64,000 bases of DNA, from positions 3,098,001 to 3,162,000 of the forward strand of contig OU612067.1 in NCBI GenBank assembly GCA_914767715.1, given 5' to 3'. The position numbers and the translations under genes are program-made. Source of the stretch: Membranipora membranacea. Taxonomy: Eukaryota > Bryozoa > Gymnolaemata > Cheilostomatida > Membraniporidae. The notes under the pieces were generated by a model. That model made no database searches. It saw only the letters and a program-made list of their open reading frames with translations, and was not told where the DNA came from. Shown here in pieces: positions 50,941-63,678 of this stretch. The first letter of the stretch is position 1; every line of letters starts with the position of its first letter.

Positions 50941-52488
50941 GGTGTGTGAAGCGCTCTCACCTTGTTGTTGCGACGAGAAGTTTCAATTCACTACCAGACT
51001 ATCCGTTAGTTCTTGTATGTTCTGTATGGTGAGAATGTGTATAATATTGTCAGATAGCAGTCAGTTATGATGAAAGTCCGAGGACAGCGTTTGACACCAG
51101 TAGTGATGGCTAGTGATTGTGCGTAGTGGATAGCAATGACTTATTAATGAGTATCCTGAAGGTCGTACTGTACACAGAGATGATGTTCACGATATTAATC
51201 TCAGTACATGATCTCTAGTGTGTTGTTATTCATAACTATTTAGCCTTAGATTCACAACCATGTACATTAATCAGGGTGGCTAACCGTGACATATGGTCTG
51301 TTACTGTCTAGGGTACTATTCGCTATCATCGACACGATCAAACCAGAAATAACAAGACAAACATAACAAGTGTAAGAATTTGGGTGCTCTAGTTTTTTGC
51401 TGACCTACTTAGTTTTTAAATTCTATGCTGATACTAATTGGTTGTAGATTTGCATATAACATAGCCTGTTGGTTAAACATTGAACAGTGCTGTAAACAGT
51501 CTACCAGGAAACAGGCTTCACATTTCAGCATGACTAAATCAAGTGCAATTGTGTGCAACAGGTGACTCATCATAAGTGTCGCGACCAGGTCATTATATAG
51601 GCCTAACTGCTAGGCTATATCGTGGGAGATTACTTCATCACATTCAAATGCATATAATATATATTAGTATATTAAGTCTATTGTTGAATAAATTGTAGGC
51701 ACTGGTACACTCAAGGTCTAGAATTCGCCTAAATTAGGAGTTGCTCCACCTTGAGCTGACAGCGCCTTACCGATACAATGACAGCAACTCGAAATGCAAT
51801 AGGATTAAACTTGATTTAGACCCTCTACATTTACCATTAAGTGTACAGCTGGGTGTTTGCTCATAATCTGGATTGAGTGATCCTATATGCGCCATGTGTC
51901 ATTTAGGTACACTTACTATGATATATCAAAATTGTATTATATACATCATAACATCCTGTTTACATTTTGCTTATCATAACTTCATTGCTCTTCTTATCGG
52001 CGTATTTTCAATTAAGTATCCCCATTTTTTCCGAGTTTCTGGTTGAAACGTCGTCCTGTTTATCAAAGTTTTGATAATGAAGAGGCTTTATAGACCAGTA
52101 TTTTGTCGATGTTCTGGCGTGTCTTAAACAGGATCTTCAATTAAGTGCACATGGACTTGTGCCATTTTCTGCCGTATTTTTCCAGTCTCTGATATGCGAA
52201 AATGTTTTGAGCAGAAAGTTGGCTATCTCCAATTGATCGCATTGATTGCTATCCTCCAATTGATTGCATTAATCTCTCATGTGGTCAGCTTGCTTGTGGG
52301 GTCATGTTAGCTTGAGGAAATAAGGGCTATGCTGTTTGATGAAGATATAATAATTGCATAGATTTTTGGTGAGTTGTTGCATTTTGTGATATTATCCTCG
52401 TAACAACTTAGTTTTGACTACATGGTAAACTGAAGCCGAATTAAAGTATGCCATAAAGACTGGGAAACACTTTTATGCAATGTTACCT
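50941..52488. other. Non-coding region upstream of the receptor leader
   Basis: If the leader exon ending at 50880 is real, the receptor promoter lies at the left edge of this stretch. I see no exon chain, RNA gene or bounded element in it. Confidence 0.35.
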
Positions 52489-53093
52489 ATACTGTAAAAC
52501 CTCACCTATAAGTCACCGGACTTATGAGTGAATCACCCCCCTCAGAAAAAATAAAAATGCTCCAGTTATAAGACACCCCACAGCTATAAGACACCGTGTC
52601 TTATAAGTGAATCATATCAGTAGTTGATGTTTGGAAGCTCTCCATCTTTGAATCAAGTGTCTATTAATGTTCAATTCCCTTGCAGTCTTGTCAAGGTTGT
52701 TATTCTTTTCAACTGTTCTCAATACTTCCAGTTTCTGCTGAATGGTGTAAGAGGTTCTTGGCATGTTTTATTTATTTTGAAAGACTGTGAGAGAGATATG
52801 ATATGCTGATTGTTGAAAAAATTGAATTTTGTGGCACACATTCACTCACTACAAATGAGTATTTTGGGGAAAAAGCTACCTTCACTGGGTTTTGAACACA
52901 CAATTTCATGAGTACAAGTCGCACACTTTACCACTGAGCTATTCAGCTTCGTTGATTATAATAGGTTTTAGTCCAAGCTAAATATAAAAATGCTTCAAAT
53001 GATAGTCGGGTCTGTATGCTACTCTCTTACAGCCGCCTTCACTTATAAATCGCCGCGATCTATAGGTGAGGGATTACGGTACCAAAGAGTTAC
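52489..53093. mobile_element. Tc1/mariner (pogo/Tigger-like) non-autonomous element
   Basis: The left end reads tactgtaaaacctcacctat and the right end, reverse-complemented, taccgtaatccctcacctat, with pairing over about 43 bp. TA at both borders and the ctgtaaaacctc start resemble pogo/Tigger ends. An internal ataagacacc unit is repeated near 52570-52610. No transposase frame remains. A similar end, actgtaaaacctc, occurs alone near 32308. Confidence 0.55.
52866..52958 (-). mobile_element. tRNA-derived SINE head on the minus strand
   Basis: Read on the minus strand it has a tRNA-like A box (gaatagctcagtggtaaag) and a weaker B box (gtgttcaaaaccc) at tRNA spacing. The stems do not form a proper tRNA. 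It lies inside the Tc1/mariner-like element. Confidence 0.55.
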
Positions 53094-53190
53094 TCCTTGC
53101 CTATAATTGCTCACAGCTCCCTGCTCACAGGTGATTGCTTCCGTCAGATTCACACTATAGGAGCTATCCTCTTTTGAGATGGTGAGATGG

Positions 53191-53335
53191 GGAGATGGCG
53201 CAATCGGTTAGCGCGCTTGCTATTCACTGCCAGGCGATTAGTGCCGCAAGAGTAGTGGGTTCGAATCCCATTGGGGGAGCTTTCAAGGTTGATTGTTCCT
53301 GCCCCCAGCACCCTTGGGTATATACCTGTTCTGTG
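53191..53335 (+). mobile_element. tRNA-derived SINE, copy 1
   Basis: The head has an A box (tggcgcaatcggttagcgc) and a B box (gggttcgaatccc), followed by a body ending cagcacccttgggtatatacc. It has an extra-arm-like insert between the boxes. The body shows it is a SINE and not a tRNA gene. Confidence 0.8.
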
Positions 53336-53600
53336 TACTCGTCTTCTGACTGACTCATGGAAAGACATGTGACAGCATGGAAAGACATGCTGGAAAGACA
53401 GCTAAATACTCACTACAAGGGGTCCCAGCAACGGGCCATGTAAGGCCCAATAACCCTAACACGTACGCTGTGTTGCATAGGGTGGCAATGGTGGAGTGGA
53501 ATGAGCTATGGGCCGAGAGAACACAACACTGAGTAGTGAATAGAGTGCATGCTAATTAGCGCCATCAGCCATTGTTTTATGGGGATGGTGAGATGGCGAG

Positions 53601-53748
53601 ATGGCGAGATGGCGCAATCGGTTAGCGCTCTTGCTATTCACTACCAGGCGATTAGTGCCGCAAGAGTTGGGGGTTCAAATCCCATTGGGGGAGCTTAAGG
53701 TTGATTGTTCCAGCCCCCAGCACCCTTGGGTGTATACCTCTTCTTTTA
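53601..53748 (+). mobile_element. tRNA-derived SINE, copy 2
   Basis: Same layout and over 85 percent match by eye to 53191-53335, in the same orientation, with a short gagatggc repeat just before the head. The B box is slightly changed (gggttcaaatccc). Confidence 0.8.
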
Positions 53749-53749
53749 A

Positions 53750-55684
53750 GTCAAGAGCAGATAATCTTGAAACTCATAATCAAGATATCAAACCTTTGTC
53801 AGATATGAGCATAAACATATAATTATGTTTATGGATATGGATATGAGGGTCTTTAACAAATCACCCAGCAGTCAAAATACACCATATGTTGATGTAAGGT
53901 GTAAAAAATAAGCCGAAGTATTAACAATATTTTATGACCGGGTTACCTTATTAATTGCCTGATGTAGTTTTGATAACAGCAGGAAATTTCTTCAATGTTA
54001 GAATATTTATAATGTTTTTGAATTCTCAAATTTTGTCAATTATCTCATTATGCAGAAATAAAATTCTGAAATTCTATATAACCGTAAAAGCATACTCCAA
54101 AATCCAAGCATACAAATATTTCAGATGTTCACTGTCCTGTTATTAAAAGCCAGAGTATTCCTATGAGCAGGGAGGGTATATCACACCCTTCCTGATCTGA
54201 CTAGCCATCCCCAGTGATTCTGATGCTATACAAAATGTACATTTTGTGAACGATAGTAATTATAGACTTATTTGACAAAATCATCCAATATCAGGTAAAT
54301 CCTCAGACTTAATTGACTCTTCTTTCTATACAACCCGTATATCAGTATTGTCCTCAATGAGTAGCGGTAGAGGAGAACAATCATCGTGTTTACTTTTCTT
54401 ATTTTATTGACAATGATGTGTCAACATCATTTTTATCAGTTTTGTCTTGTCCCAAACAAGTCAATCTAAAATCCACAAGGGGGTTAAAGCAAACATAGTC
54501 AGAATATAAATATTAGACTTATAAAGTTGATGAGAGGCTGAAACTACAACCCAGTTCAAGGTAGCCGAGCGTGGGAGAGGTGTATTTATACTCCTAGTTT
54601 GAGTTCACTGGCATAAGTTAGTCTATGACACTAGAGCAAGTTGAGTATCCCTTAGCCATATTCTGTTGTGCAGGTAGAATAGAATAGAGAAAAGGAGTTA
54701 AGATTGAGGATGCCTTCGGTGATTGAGAATGAATTCCAGCAATGACAGTCACCAACCAATCAACTGTCTTTGTGGTTTTTTTTATAATTGTGGCTTGATT
54801 ATAATGATCATCACAAGAGTTAAGACTGATGAAAGTTCAAAATCCTGTGGGACGTTAATGTAAGTGGATAAGTGATTAGTGAGATTTCTTTACTCAGAGC
54901 TGAAATCATAATTTTGAGCATTCTTATACAATAACAGGCGTATGCACAATTTATGGTGTTGATGCATCATAACTGGATGTGTTTTTGAGAAAGTGTGCAG
55001 TGTGTGCAACAAATTCCTATCAGTAGCGATGCAGCATGCTGACTTAGTGCGGCAAACAGCACAAGAAGGAGTCAGCACAGTAACCTATTATGTAAAATGT
55101 TTGGGTCAATCGCGCTGCATAGAGCTCCACATGGTAGGATCGTACGCAGCTCAATATTTCATATTTAGCTGTGGGGGATTTACACGGATTTATGTCAACT
55201 TGCCATTTATTTCCAGCAGCATTAGGCTTCGTATAATAACATTATTTTTATATTCTGAGCCATTCTTGAGTGTCATAATGCAACCAAAATCTAATAAAAC
55301 CTCAGAGCTTTGTAATACACCCTCATATAAACACAGTCTCACATTGTTCATGTTTATAATTATTAATTAGCTGTTTTCTCCATTCTGTCTATGGCTGGGT
55401 TGTAGGGGACAGGCTATTCACCCTGCTAAATCTCCATTCATATAAAATTAGCCACTTAAACCCTGAGGTTAAGAAAGTGGTTCTTTTGTATCAATCAAGT
55501 TGTGTACAAGTGAATAGAGACTGGACTTTTACTTTTATGACTGCTGGATATAACACTTTAATGACTAGAATGACTTAGATCTAGTAGCTTGTTGAGATAT
55601 TTAATGTGATAACAACTCAGACTTGTAACTCTGATCGTGACAAATAGATTGTAATTGTGAGTCACAATCAGCATTTTTTTCACA
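53750..55684. other. Intergenic, no gene identified
   Basis: Between the SINE pair and the possible first exon of the orphan gene. A short palindromic piece (gggagggtatatcacaccctt near 54171) is the only structure noted; a plus-strand frame at 54993-55370 has no recognised family. Confidence 0.45.
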
Positions 55685-55788
55685 GGAGAGAGTTGTATTT
55701 ATTATCAGAGTTACTCTCACACTGTGGGCTTAACAGGTCAGGAGACATGGTGCAGAAGCTACGGGACCAGCTTTTCATCTAGAAACGT
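55685..55788 (+). other. Possible 5' untranslated exon of the orphan gene
   Basis: A strong acceptor (attttttttcacag) and a donor (aaac|gtaaga) bound 104 bases. It is open in one frame, but every joining to the next exon at about 56312 meets a stop before the ATG at 56340, so it would be leader sequence. Confidence 0.3.
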
Positions 55789-56339
55789 AAGATCAAACTT
55801 CACCCAGTGCTAAGATTTTTTTCGCTTAGCAATTTCTTACCTATTATGGAAAAAACAAACTCTTTACTGCCAACAACATCGAATTCTTATCCAAGTGTGC
55901 AGCATTCTAGCAGTTTCTAGCTAAAATTTTGAAACCTTATACATGCAGTTTGAATGAATGTCAAAGACAGCACCCTCAAAGGTTAATCACCATGAGGCGA
56001 TATAGGCCCTTTTTGCTTTATTGCAGTGATAGCCACCATTAAAACCATTAAATAGTGTAGCCTCCCCTCTCTTCAACATCTTGTATGATGAAACCTACCA
56101 ACCAAAAACTAGGAATGAAATTAATTGTATACCAGTTGGAACTTTCCTCTTCCAACCTTGCCCTACGCAGCTGGAATGGGTAAATAATCAAAACTCCCTC
56201 ATAGGTGTTGGTTCTTGACTACCCCTGGTGAGTAATATTTGTTAGTTCCACCCCAGGAATAGATAATATGCAGACTATTGAATGATATTACAGACATTTT
56301 TGCCTTTTACAGTAGAGAGAGTCATAAGGCGAAGATAAA

Positions 56340-59300
56340 ATGTATCACAGCGCCGGAGAGATCAGAGCTGATCAGTATTATGGTGGCTGGACCCGACAGG
56401 CATCACACAATGACCCTCCGAGTTATGCTGACAGATCTGAGAAGAGATTTGGATATCAATCAAGATATCAGCAACATGCACAATCACAAACTCCTGCATA
56501 CACAGCAAGATATTACAATCAGGCTTCTACTCTGAGACCTCAAGTGACAAACCATAAGTATGGGATGTCACAAGCTCCAAGTCTCCTGGCACTGGATATG
56601 CAGAACAATCATCAGCAACAACATGGACTTCATTTTCACCATGATGAGCGTCTCACAAGACAAAGACAACAATGGATATTACAAGCAAGTGATCTCTATG
56701 AGTCTCCCGAACATATTCACCCCTTACCGCACCAGCAAACATCAGCGGATGTTGTTGACATTGAGCTAGATCTCTCATTCAACTCCAGCTCCGGCAGTAG
56801 CTCTAAATCGTCAGCTAGACGACAGCCAGCTATGGGTCGTCATGCTAAGACTTACCAGAACCAACATTTATATACTAAATCAAAGGAAGACTCACTGAAT
56901 CAACATGATTCTCCAGAGACAGGCGGTCGTTGGCCAGTTTCTGATGTAGGTCTGCAGGACCCTTGTATAGTGCCTCATTTATATCCTTCAAATTCAACCC
57001 CACCTTACCAGAACAGACTACATATTGACCAGAATAAAGACCCCATAGAAGACGATTTTTTGAGAGACGAAACATCACATGACTGGGTCAGATCAGATCA
57101 AGATATAAATCTGAATAGCAGCTATCCACTTTTGAAGCAAAGATCACATATAAACTTTCATACGAGAGGATCAAGAGTAGGCTTATATACTGCCTTTGGT
57201 GAGTCTGTAACCTCAGGTGTACATCGCCACTCCCATCACGACAAAACTCCCAATTATTCTCATAGACATTCGATGAGCGATGGTCACTTAGCACAACAGG
57301 GTTTGTGCACAGCAGAGTTACAGCGGTATCCACATTTGGCTGTAAAAGGAAACCCACCCAGTAGAAATGAAAGCCCTCTACAGTTCAGAACACCCACAGT
57401 GACCAGTTTCTCATCCTCAGGCTATGAATCATCTCACATAGGGGAGCATGTCGGCCCCCGCCTCACACAGCAAAACAGTCAATCAGGCAGCTCCACATAC
57501 AGATCAACTGCTGAAGAAGCATCCATACCTGCAGCAACTAACAGAAATCTGGAAAAGAACGGAATACAGACACAGGGATCAGGCGCAGTAAGTCACTGTT
57601 AATGTACTTCATGGTTTCACAATATCGATCAGTTCTGACATTGCTGAGTGATAACAACTGGATCTTGGCTAAAGAACTATCAAAAAATGAGTAAAGCATA
57701 GAAATAATCAATATCATAATGGTGAACGCACTACAACTCCTCACCTCCAGTCAACCAGCCAACATGCTTTCATCAGGGAGGTTGGGAGATATATCCCACC
57801 CTCCCTGCTTGCATCAAAAGTCTTTGAATTTATTAGGAGTTATCCCCTTTTATGACAAAGTCAGATAACTCTAGGTGTGCTGCACTAGATTTTCAGTATA
57901 ATTAAGACATCGGAGGGTGGGACTTCCTGTACAGGTATACATTACATTGAACTTTATGATTTTCAAGATCTCTAAGAAAACAAGGCGGCCTAGAAACGAG
58001 AGACGGAAAACAATAGCATCCACAGCAGTGAACGAGATACGGAGTATGACAGGGGAGGAGCACTCCGACTTCAGAAGTCAACTCAGGCATCTGTTAGGAT
58101 TATCAAAACCAGCTACAGGACAGGAGTTTCAGAAGAATGCTAAAAAAGGTAAGTTTTTTTTATATATCAGCATAAGGCTCAAAGGTGTTTGTTGGTGGCA
58201 TTTTTATTTTCATCATTTGTTAAATTGTTTACCTAATAACAATTTTTAATTGCTGGTGGGAAATATAAACAGTGTCTAACAGCAAAGAGTAGCTCGTGTC
58301 CTTCAATGGGATGAAGTAAGCTTCGGATATGATTGCAAAGCAATTGGCAAGCAGAAGATAGTTTAGTAATTTTGTTGACACAACAACTTGGATGAAAAAT
58401 GTTCTATGTTTTAACACAAAGAGAACGTAATTTTCAACTGGACGATAATGCGTTTGGTAGTCAGATGAAGATAGCAAACCCTTCAACCATTGTTTTTCTT
58501 TATTTCAAATTATTATTACAATAGAAGAGTGAGGGAATTAAATGTCTGTGGGTGTCAAAGAGGATTAAAATGGTTTGAAAGTTTCTTTCAGTTGGTGATA
58601 TTAGAACGTGAAACCTCAGAGTGTTTACCCGCCAGTGCAGAAAAATGAATACTTCCAAGTTTTAAACTGTTGTTATTAAAATTCTCCAAGTTTATTTTAA
58701 AGTTAAATTAAAAGCTTAATTGTAAGGTATTTACCTTTTTGTAGACACAACACTGACCTTCAGATCCCCACATAAGCCCAGTGATGAGATGTTACATAAA
58801 AGGCTACAGCGGGTACTAGACAACCCTTCCTCCTCCTACCTCAGAAGAAATAAAATGCAGTCTAAGCGAGAACGAACCAAATCTATGCCTATCGACATAA
58901 CAGCTTTTTTCTCAGCACTGCACTCGACCCCCAGACCATTGATACAGCGGACCCCTTTCCAACTCGTCAGGTCAGAGAGCGAGATGGGGATTCATGAGCT
59001 GGATTTATCCGCTGACACTGTGATGACATCACAGGAGGTCAGAAACAGCATGACCTCGAGTTACGAGGAACTGAATCAGTGCTTCAGTATGAATATCAGT
59101 ATACTGAGCGAGTCTGTCGCTAGCCCAAGTCACCTAAGCTCCAGGGAGAGTGACAGCGTTAGGGAGGGTATCGACTCCCCCATATCCGAGATATTCATAG
59201 ACAAAGAAGATTTAGTAGAATATCAGCTAGGTTTGAGAGCAGACCTGCCTTGTAGTGAAATGTCAGATGACTTCCTCTCTGATGACAACACAACTCAATC

Positions 59301-62300
59301 ATCAACAGTTCAGCACATAAGCACACATAGGTATTGCAGGAATGTCACAGACTATAAACAATGTACAGAAGTCAATACTCCGACAACCTCTAATCTATCT
59401 CAATCATCTCAGAGCAGCTATTCATCAGGCTGGGTAGACTCCTCAGTCAATCACAGCAATAGCTGCTGTAGTAATGATTGCATGCAATGTACCGAAAAGG
59501 CTCAATACAAAGAAGAGATAAAAGGCTTTAGTGCACACAGGAAAAACTATAGACAGAATTTTAATGCAGCCACTTTGAATAGTGACACTAGGTGTAATCA
59601 TATAGCGCTGAGAAGTTTAGGTGAGGGTTTAATATCATGTACTAATCCTTGTACAATATGTAAACATTACACAGCCCGTGGCATTCTACAAACTGTAACC
59701 GATAGGTGTACATGTGGTCCACCTGTTGCATGTATAAACAATAACACAGCCGTCGCTGCTGCTGCTGATAAAAAGAAAGCTATAGTACCTGACCTCAGTG
59801 TAGAAGTGGATAAAAATACCTGCAGGATTAAATCCGATTTAGAGTTGAACGACAAATACAGCAGTGATTTAAGTCAGCGCAATCATTCATCGGATTACAC
59901 GGAGGACTACGGCAGCAGCTACACAGGAACTTTAGATTGCAGTCTCAGCACAACAACATCAGTCAGCGATTACTACCCTATCTCTCACAAATCAGTATCG
60001 GAGGGTAGTGTTAAAGCTGGACAAACATCTCATTTAAATAAAGAGGTAAGACAAACTTTGCTGAAACTTACCTCATAGAAAAGTGACCTTAGATCATTAG
60101 GGATATATCAAAGTCATTTGACAATATTTTCATTCAAAGTAATAGAAAATGAGGGGGGAGGATTGGACATGTGATCGACACAGTTTGAAAACCAAAATAA
60201 CATGAATTTATGAAGAGCGATTATTTCTAGCATAAAGTTTGTAATAGGCATTCACCAAAGTGTACAAGATACCACAAGATCGCAAGCTCCTGCTTACTGG
60301 TAAAAGTGCACTCAATATTGATGACCCAAAGACATTAACCTAGTCTGGGGCGTCGGTGTATTTGCACTGTACGCAAATTATGCAATAATGTTGGAATTAC
60401 CATCACTACCGGTGAAAAGAAGATCTAAAAGTGCTATTTCAAAATAATATAACTGTGGTCATCAACTCTTTAATCCCATCATGTTTTGTTGTGGCTTTTC
60501 TGAGAAGGATACGTTATTGTCCCTGCTTATATCCAAGCAGTGAAAGCCGACGCTGAAATCTAGCTAGTGTAGTGAGTGACATTAGCACTCTCTTTATCTA
60601 GGATGCTATCAAATATGTATAAATCTTATTAATCTTAGCCTGATAAAACAAACCCTGATCTCAATTTGTCAAAAGCAAACAAGCGCAATTCTCCACCCAG
60701 CTCCTATGATAGCAAAAGTCAAACAAAATAGTTTACGGTTTCCAGTGCGTAGTAAAGACTATCAGTAATCAATACTAAATCTATTAGTATCCTTAGAATA
60801 AAACAAGGACAAGAAAAGAGAAGTGTGTAATACCTCGGCAGTCTTGTTTACAATAATTAAATGAGGGGTCGATTATCTCATTGTTAGTGTAGAACCATTC
60901 AGTGCACTTTGGCTATCATAGATTGTTTTACTATCCTGATATCTAAGTGACTGTATCTTTACTCAGCAGCAAGACGCGGCGAGAAAACATCAACCCCATC
61001 TTCGCTCTCTATCTCCTGGGATATATCACACCTGTGCAGACGAAGTCGCATATAGATTAGACAAAGGTCTCTACTATCTCAAGGAGTCAACAAACTCGGG
61101 CAGGGAGCATAAGTCCCGCAGATCTCTATTTGAAGATAGCCAGCGAGAAAGGATGGTAAGTTGAATCAATTATGCTCTGTTCTTGTGATGCAATTGTGAC
61201 TTTGACCTGGGATTGGGGCACACAACGGCATCATAACCATGGAGCATGATAAGCTGGGGTTTTGACTGTAAGCAGTGCCCAACATCAAGGTTGTCTGATG
61301 GCCTGGTAATGATGGTGATTGTTAGTAAGGAGACTCAGCGAAAACTTAGTTGCATTACCATAGTTGTTTTTGTTCTCAAAAACACCATTGTTGCATGCTC
61401 ATGATGCAGCTCAGCTCAGAGCTCAGAACTGAATGGACATTCTCTGCAAGTTATTTGTCTGCGGTTGGATGTAACAGCTAAGAAAGACTGAATATTTTTT
61501 AAAATATGCATAAAATTTGAATGGTTTTACACCATTCAGAATTGTCAGGTAACTTGGTAGCTTTGATCAAATGTCAACATTTCATGCATACCGATCAAAC
61601 CTATTATCTGTCCATTAAACTGCTATAAAATGGGATCATTTAAATATACACTTGCTTAAAACATGTCCAATTGAATTATGTTATGTAATGTAAGAGCGCT
61701 GATTGTGTACTTCAAAAACTGTATCCTGTTGTCCATAGACTGTTCCCTGTACAACTGTCACTTACAAGGGCAGGTGATCTAAGACAGGTGATCTGGGTAC
61801 ATTGGCCCGAGGTTGTATGGAAAAGGGAGTCACAAGGCTGTCATCGATCACAAGCATTTGAATTATATGGTACCATAGAGGTACACTGGAATCTAAAAAA
61901 CCTTCTGCAGGATCAGGACATGTTGGTGCAGTCCCGCTCACCAATCATTTGATTTTAACTGTACTGTGCATTAAAACATAATACTGATGGGGAGGGGAAG
62001 CTTGACCGAGAGACCGTCTTCTGTGAAGTATATTTTGCAAGCTGATTGATATCTTACACTCTGTTGTGTCTTACCACGGCTGTAATTATTGAAAAGATCA
62101 AGAAGACTTCCTTATCTAACACTCATACATGCAGGCTAAGCTAGCAGATATCAGGAGATATTATTTTTGGCCCTAGATTATTATGGATTAGGTATACCTT
62201 TACTTTGCCCTCCCATGTAAGCAGATACAAGTTCACTGTTTACAACCTGCTCTCCGAGTTGGAGCCAAGCCACTCAAAGGTGCAATAAATCACTCGAACC

Positions 62301-62978
62301 ATGTGCTATAATTTGTGTAATGAGGGCACCGGTTTACAGTTGTCACTTTAGGCAATGACAATGCTATTTAGTACCTTAGCTCTGTGACTGTTAAATTGGC
62401 CTATGCTCTCTTTTCTTCAAGTATGTAATCGAGGGGGTTTTCAAGTTGCAAACTCAAAGCTTGTAATTTTAAACCCTACCACCTAATTTTACACCAATTT
62501 GATTGTCACATTCAGTGTGTATAAGTATCTTATTGTGCTGGTGCTTGACCTCCTAATTGGTAAACATGACCTCTGCACCCCCTACTTATAAAATAATTCA
62601 AACATGGCATTTTTTTTACCACCTGTATATTTGGTGAAGTAATAGTGAATGATATTTATGTTCATATGGTGGAAGTTTGCTACAGCTAAGAATGGCAAGA
62701 TGTGACTCCTTCTGAGAACTGAGTCTAATAGTGTTGTATTAGGGGCGAGACTGTCAAGTTTGTGATTACTAGTATCGGAAGTCATGTCTTCTTGTGGAGA
62801 GCCAGTTCTAACCTAAAGTTCCAATGTGATTTAGCTCACGGTTGAACTGATCTATCTCCAGATGCAGATGTAAACGTTATGGTGTTGGTAGTTTGCATAT
62901 TTTCAGGAAGGAGGGCTGTCTAGAAGGCGATACTCAGACCAAGGAATTAGAGACATAGGATCAGTTTACTTGAATTAA
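56340..62978 (+). CDS. Large Ser/Gln/His-rich protein of unknown function, five coding exons
   Basis: Exons: 56340-57587, 57968-58148, 58745-60045, 60967-61155 (or 60970), 62907-62978, all GT-AG and in phase, giving about 996 residues. The start ATG has an in-frame TAA just upstream in the same exon. I do not recognise the family. The first third is Gln/His/Tyr-rich (QQQHGLHFHH near 93) with a Ser tract near 152. Exon 2 is a basic, well-structured block with RRPRNERRKT and then DFRSQLRHLLGLSKP, the likeliest conserved domain. Exon 3 has KRERTKSMP near residue 515 and two Cys clusters (about 715-725 and 755-795, including CTNPCTICKH and CTCGPPVAC). The last exons carry KSRRSLFEDSQRERM and SRRRYSDQGIRDIG. 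No signal peptide or membrane helix. The RxxS motifs suggest a phosphorylated scaffold; this is a guess. Confidence 0.75.
57768..57812. repeat. Short palindrome of the gggagg...cctccc family
   Basis: cagggaggttgggagatata pairs with the following tatcccaccctccctg. Similar half-palindromes occur near 54171 and 48985, suggesting a small dispersed hairpin. It lies in an intron of the orphan gene. Confidence 0.5.
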
Positions 62979-62982
62979 TAAA
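62977..62982 (+). terminator. Polyadenylation signal overlapping the orphan gene stop codon
   Basis: AATAAA starts on the last two bases of the TAA stop codon, so the 3' UTR would be only a few tens of bases and would end at the border of the foldback element. Confidence 0.5.
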
Positions 62983-62993
62983 TATCCCATATT

Positions 62994-63678
62994 AAAGATT
63001 TTGTTTGAGGCTGCTCATTTGTATCACATCTTATTCTCCATATTTTTATTCTATCGTGTGAGCGATTTTCAGCTTTAGAATCCAAATATTGAGGAAGTTA
63101 TGGCCTCTCAAACTTCCAAGGTGACGGCAATTTATCGGCAGTAAGAATTAGCCGGCAATCCCTAGGTTACGTCACAACCATCATACTTATTACGATACAC
63201 TAATAAATATTTTGATGATCAAAATGTTCAGATATGTAACGGTCTCGAACCCAGGTCCAAATGGCTTTGCGGGCAAAGCGCTAACACTGATCTATATTGT
63301 CTACTGGCTTACCTGGTTGGTCCAAGTGGCGTGATGGTGATGGTAGCGCCGTTGCCTGTAGGTAAGGGGACCCGGGTTCGATTCCCACCCAGGTCTGAAT
63401 TTTGATCATCATCTTATCTGTGTGATTATTAGTGTATTAACTAATAACTCATAATAAGTATGACCATAGACAAAACACATGTCTATGGTTGTGACATACC
63501 CCAGGGGAAACATCCGCTTATTCCCAATGCCGATTGAAGGCAATCACCCTGGAAGTTTGAGAGGCCATAACTTCCTCAATATTTGGGTTCTAAAGCTGAA
63601 AATCGATGATCACATGATAGAATAAAATATGGAGAATAAGATGTGATACAAAAGAGCAGCCTCAAACAAAGTCTTTAC
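62994..63678. mobile_element. Long foldback element with two opposed tRNA-like promoters
   Basis: About 140 bp at the left (62994-63135) and right (63535-63678) are inverted copies, sharing tttgtttgaggctgctc, cacatcttattctccatat and gaggaagttatggcctctca. Inside, two tRNA-like units face away from each other: plus strand 63325-63395 (B box gggttcgattccc) and minus strand 63285-63240 (B box gggttcgagacc, A-box-like gtgttagcgc). No protein frame. It could be a SINE pair captured by a DNA transposon or a true foldback SINE. Confidence 0.8.

Noticed and set aside
55685-55788. Coding first exon of the orphan protein
   Set aside because: All in-frame joins to the next exon meet a stop before 56340, and the ATG at 56340 has its own upstream stop.
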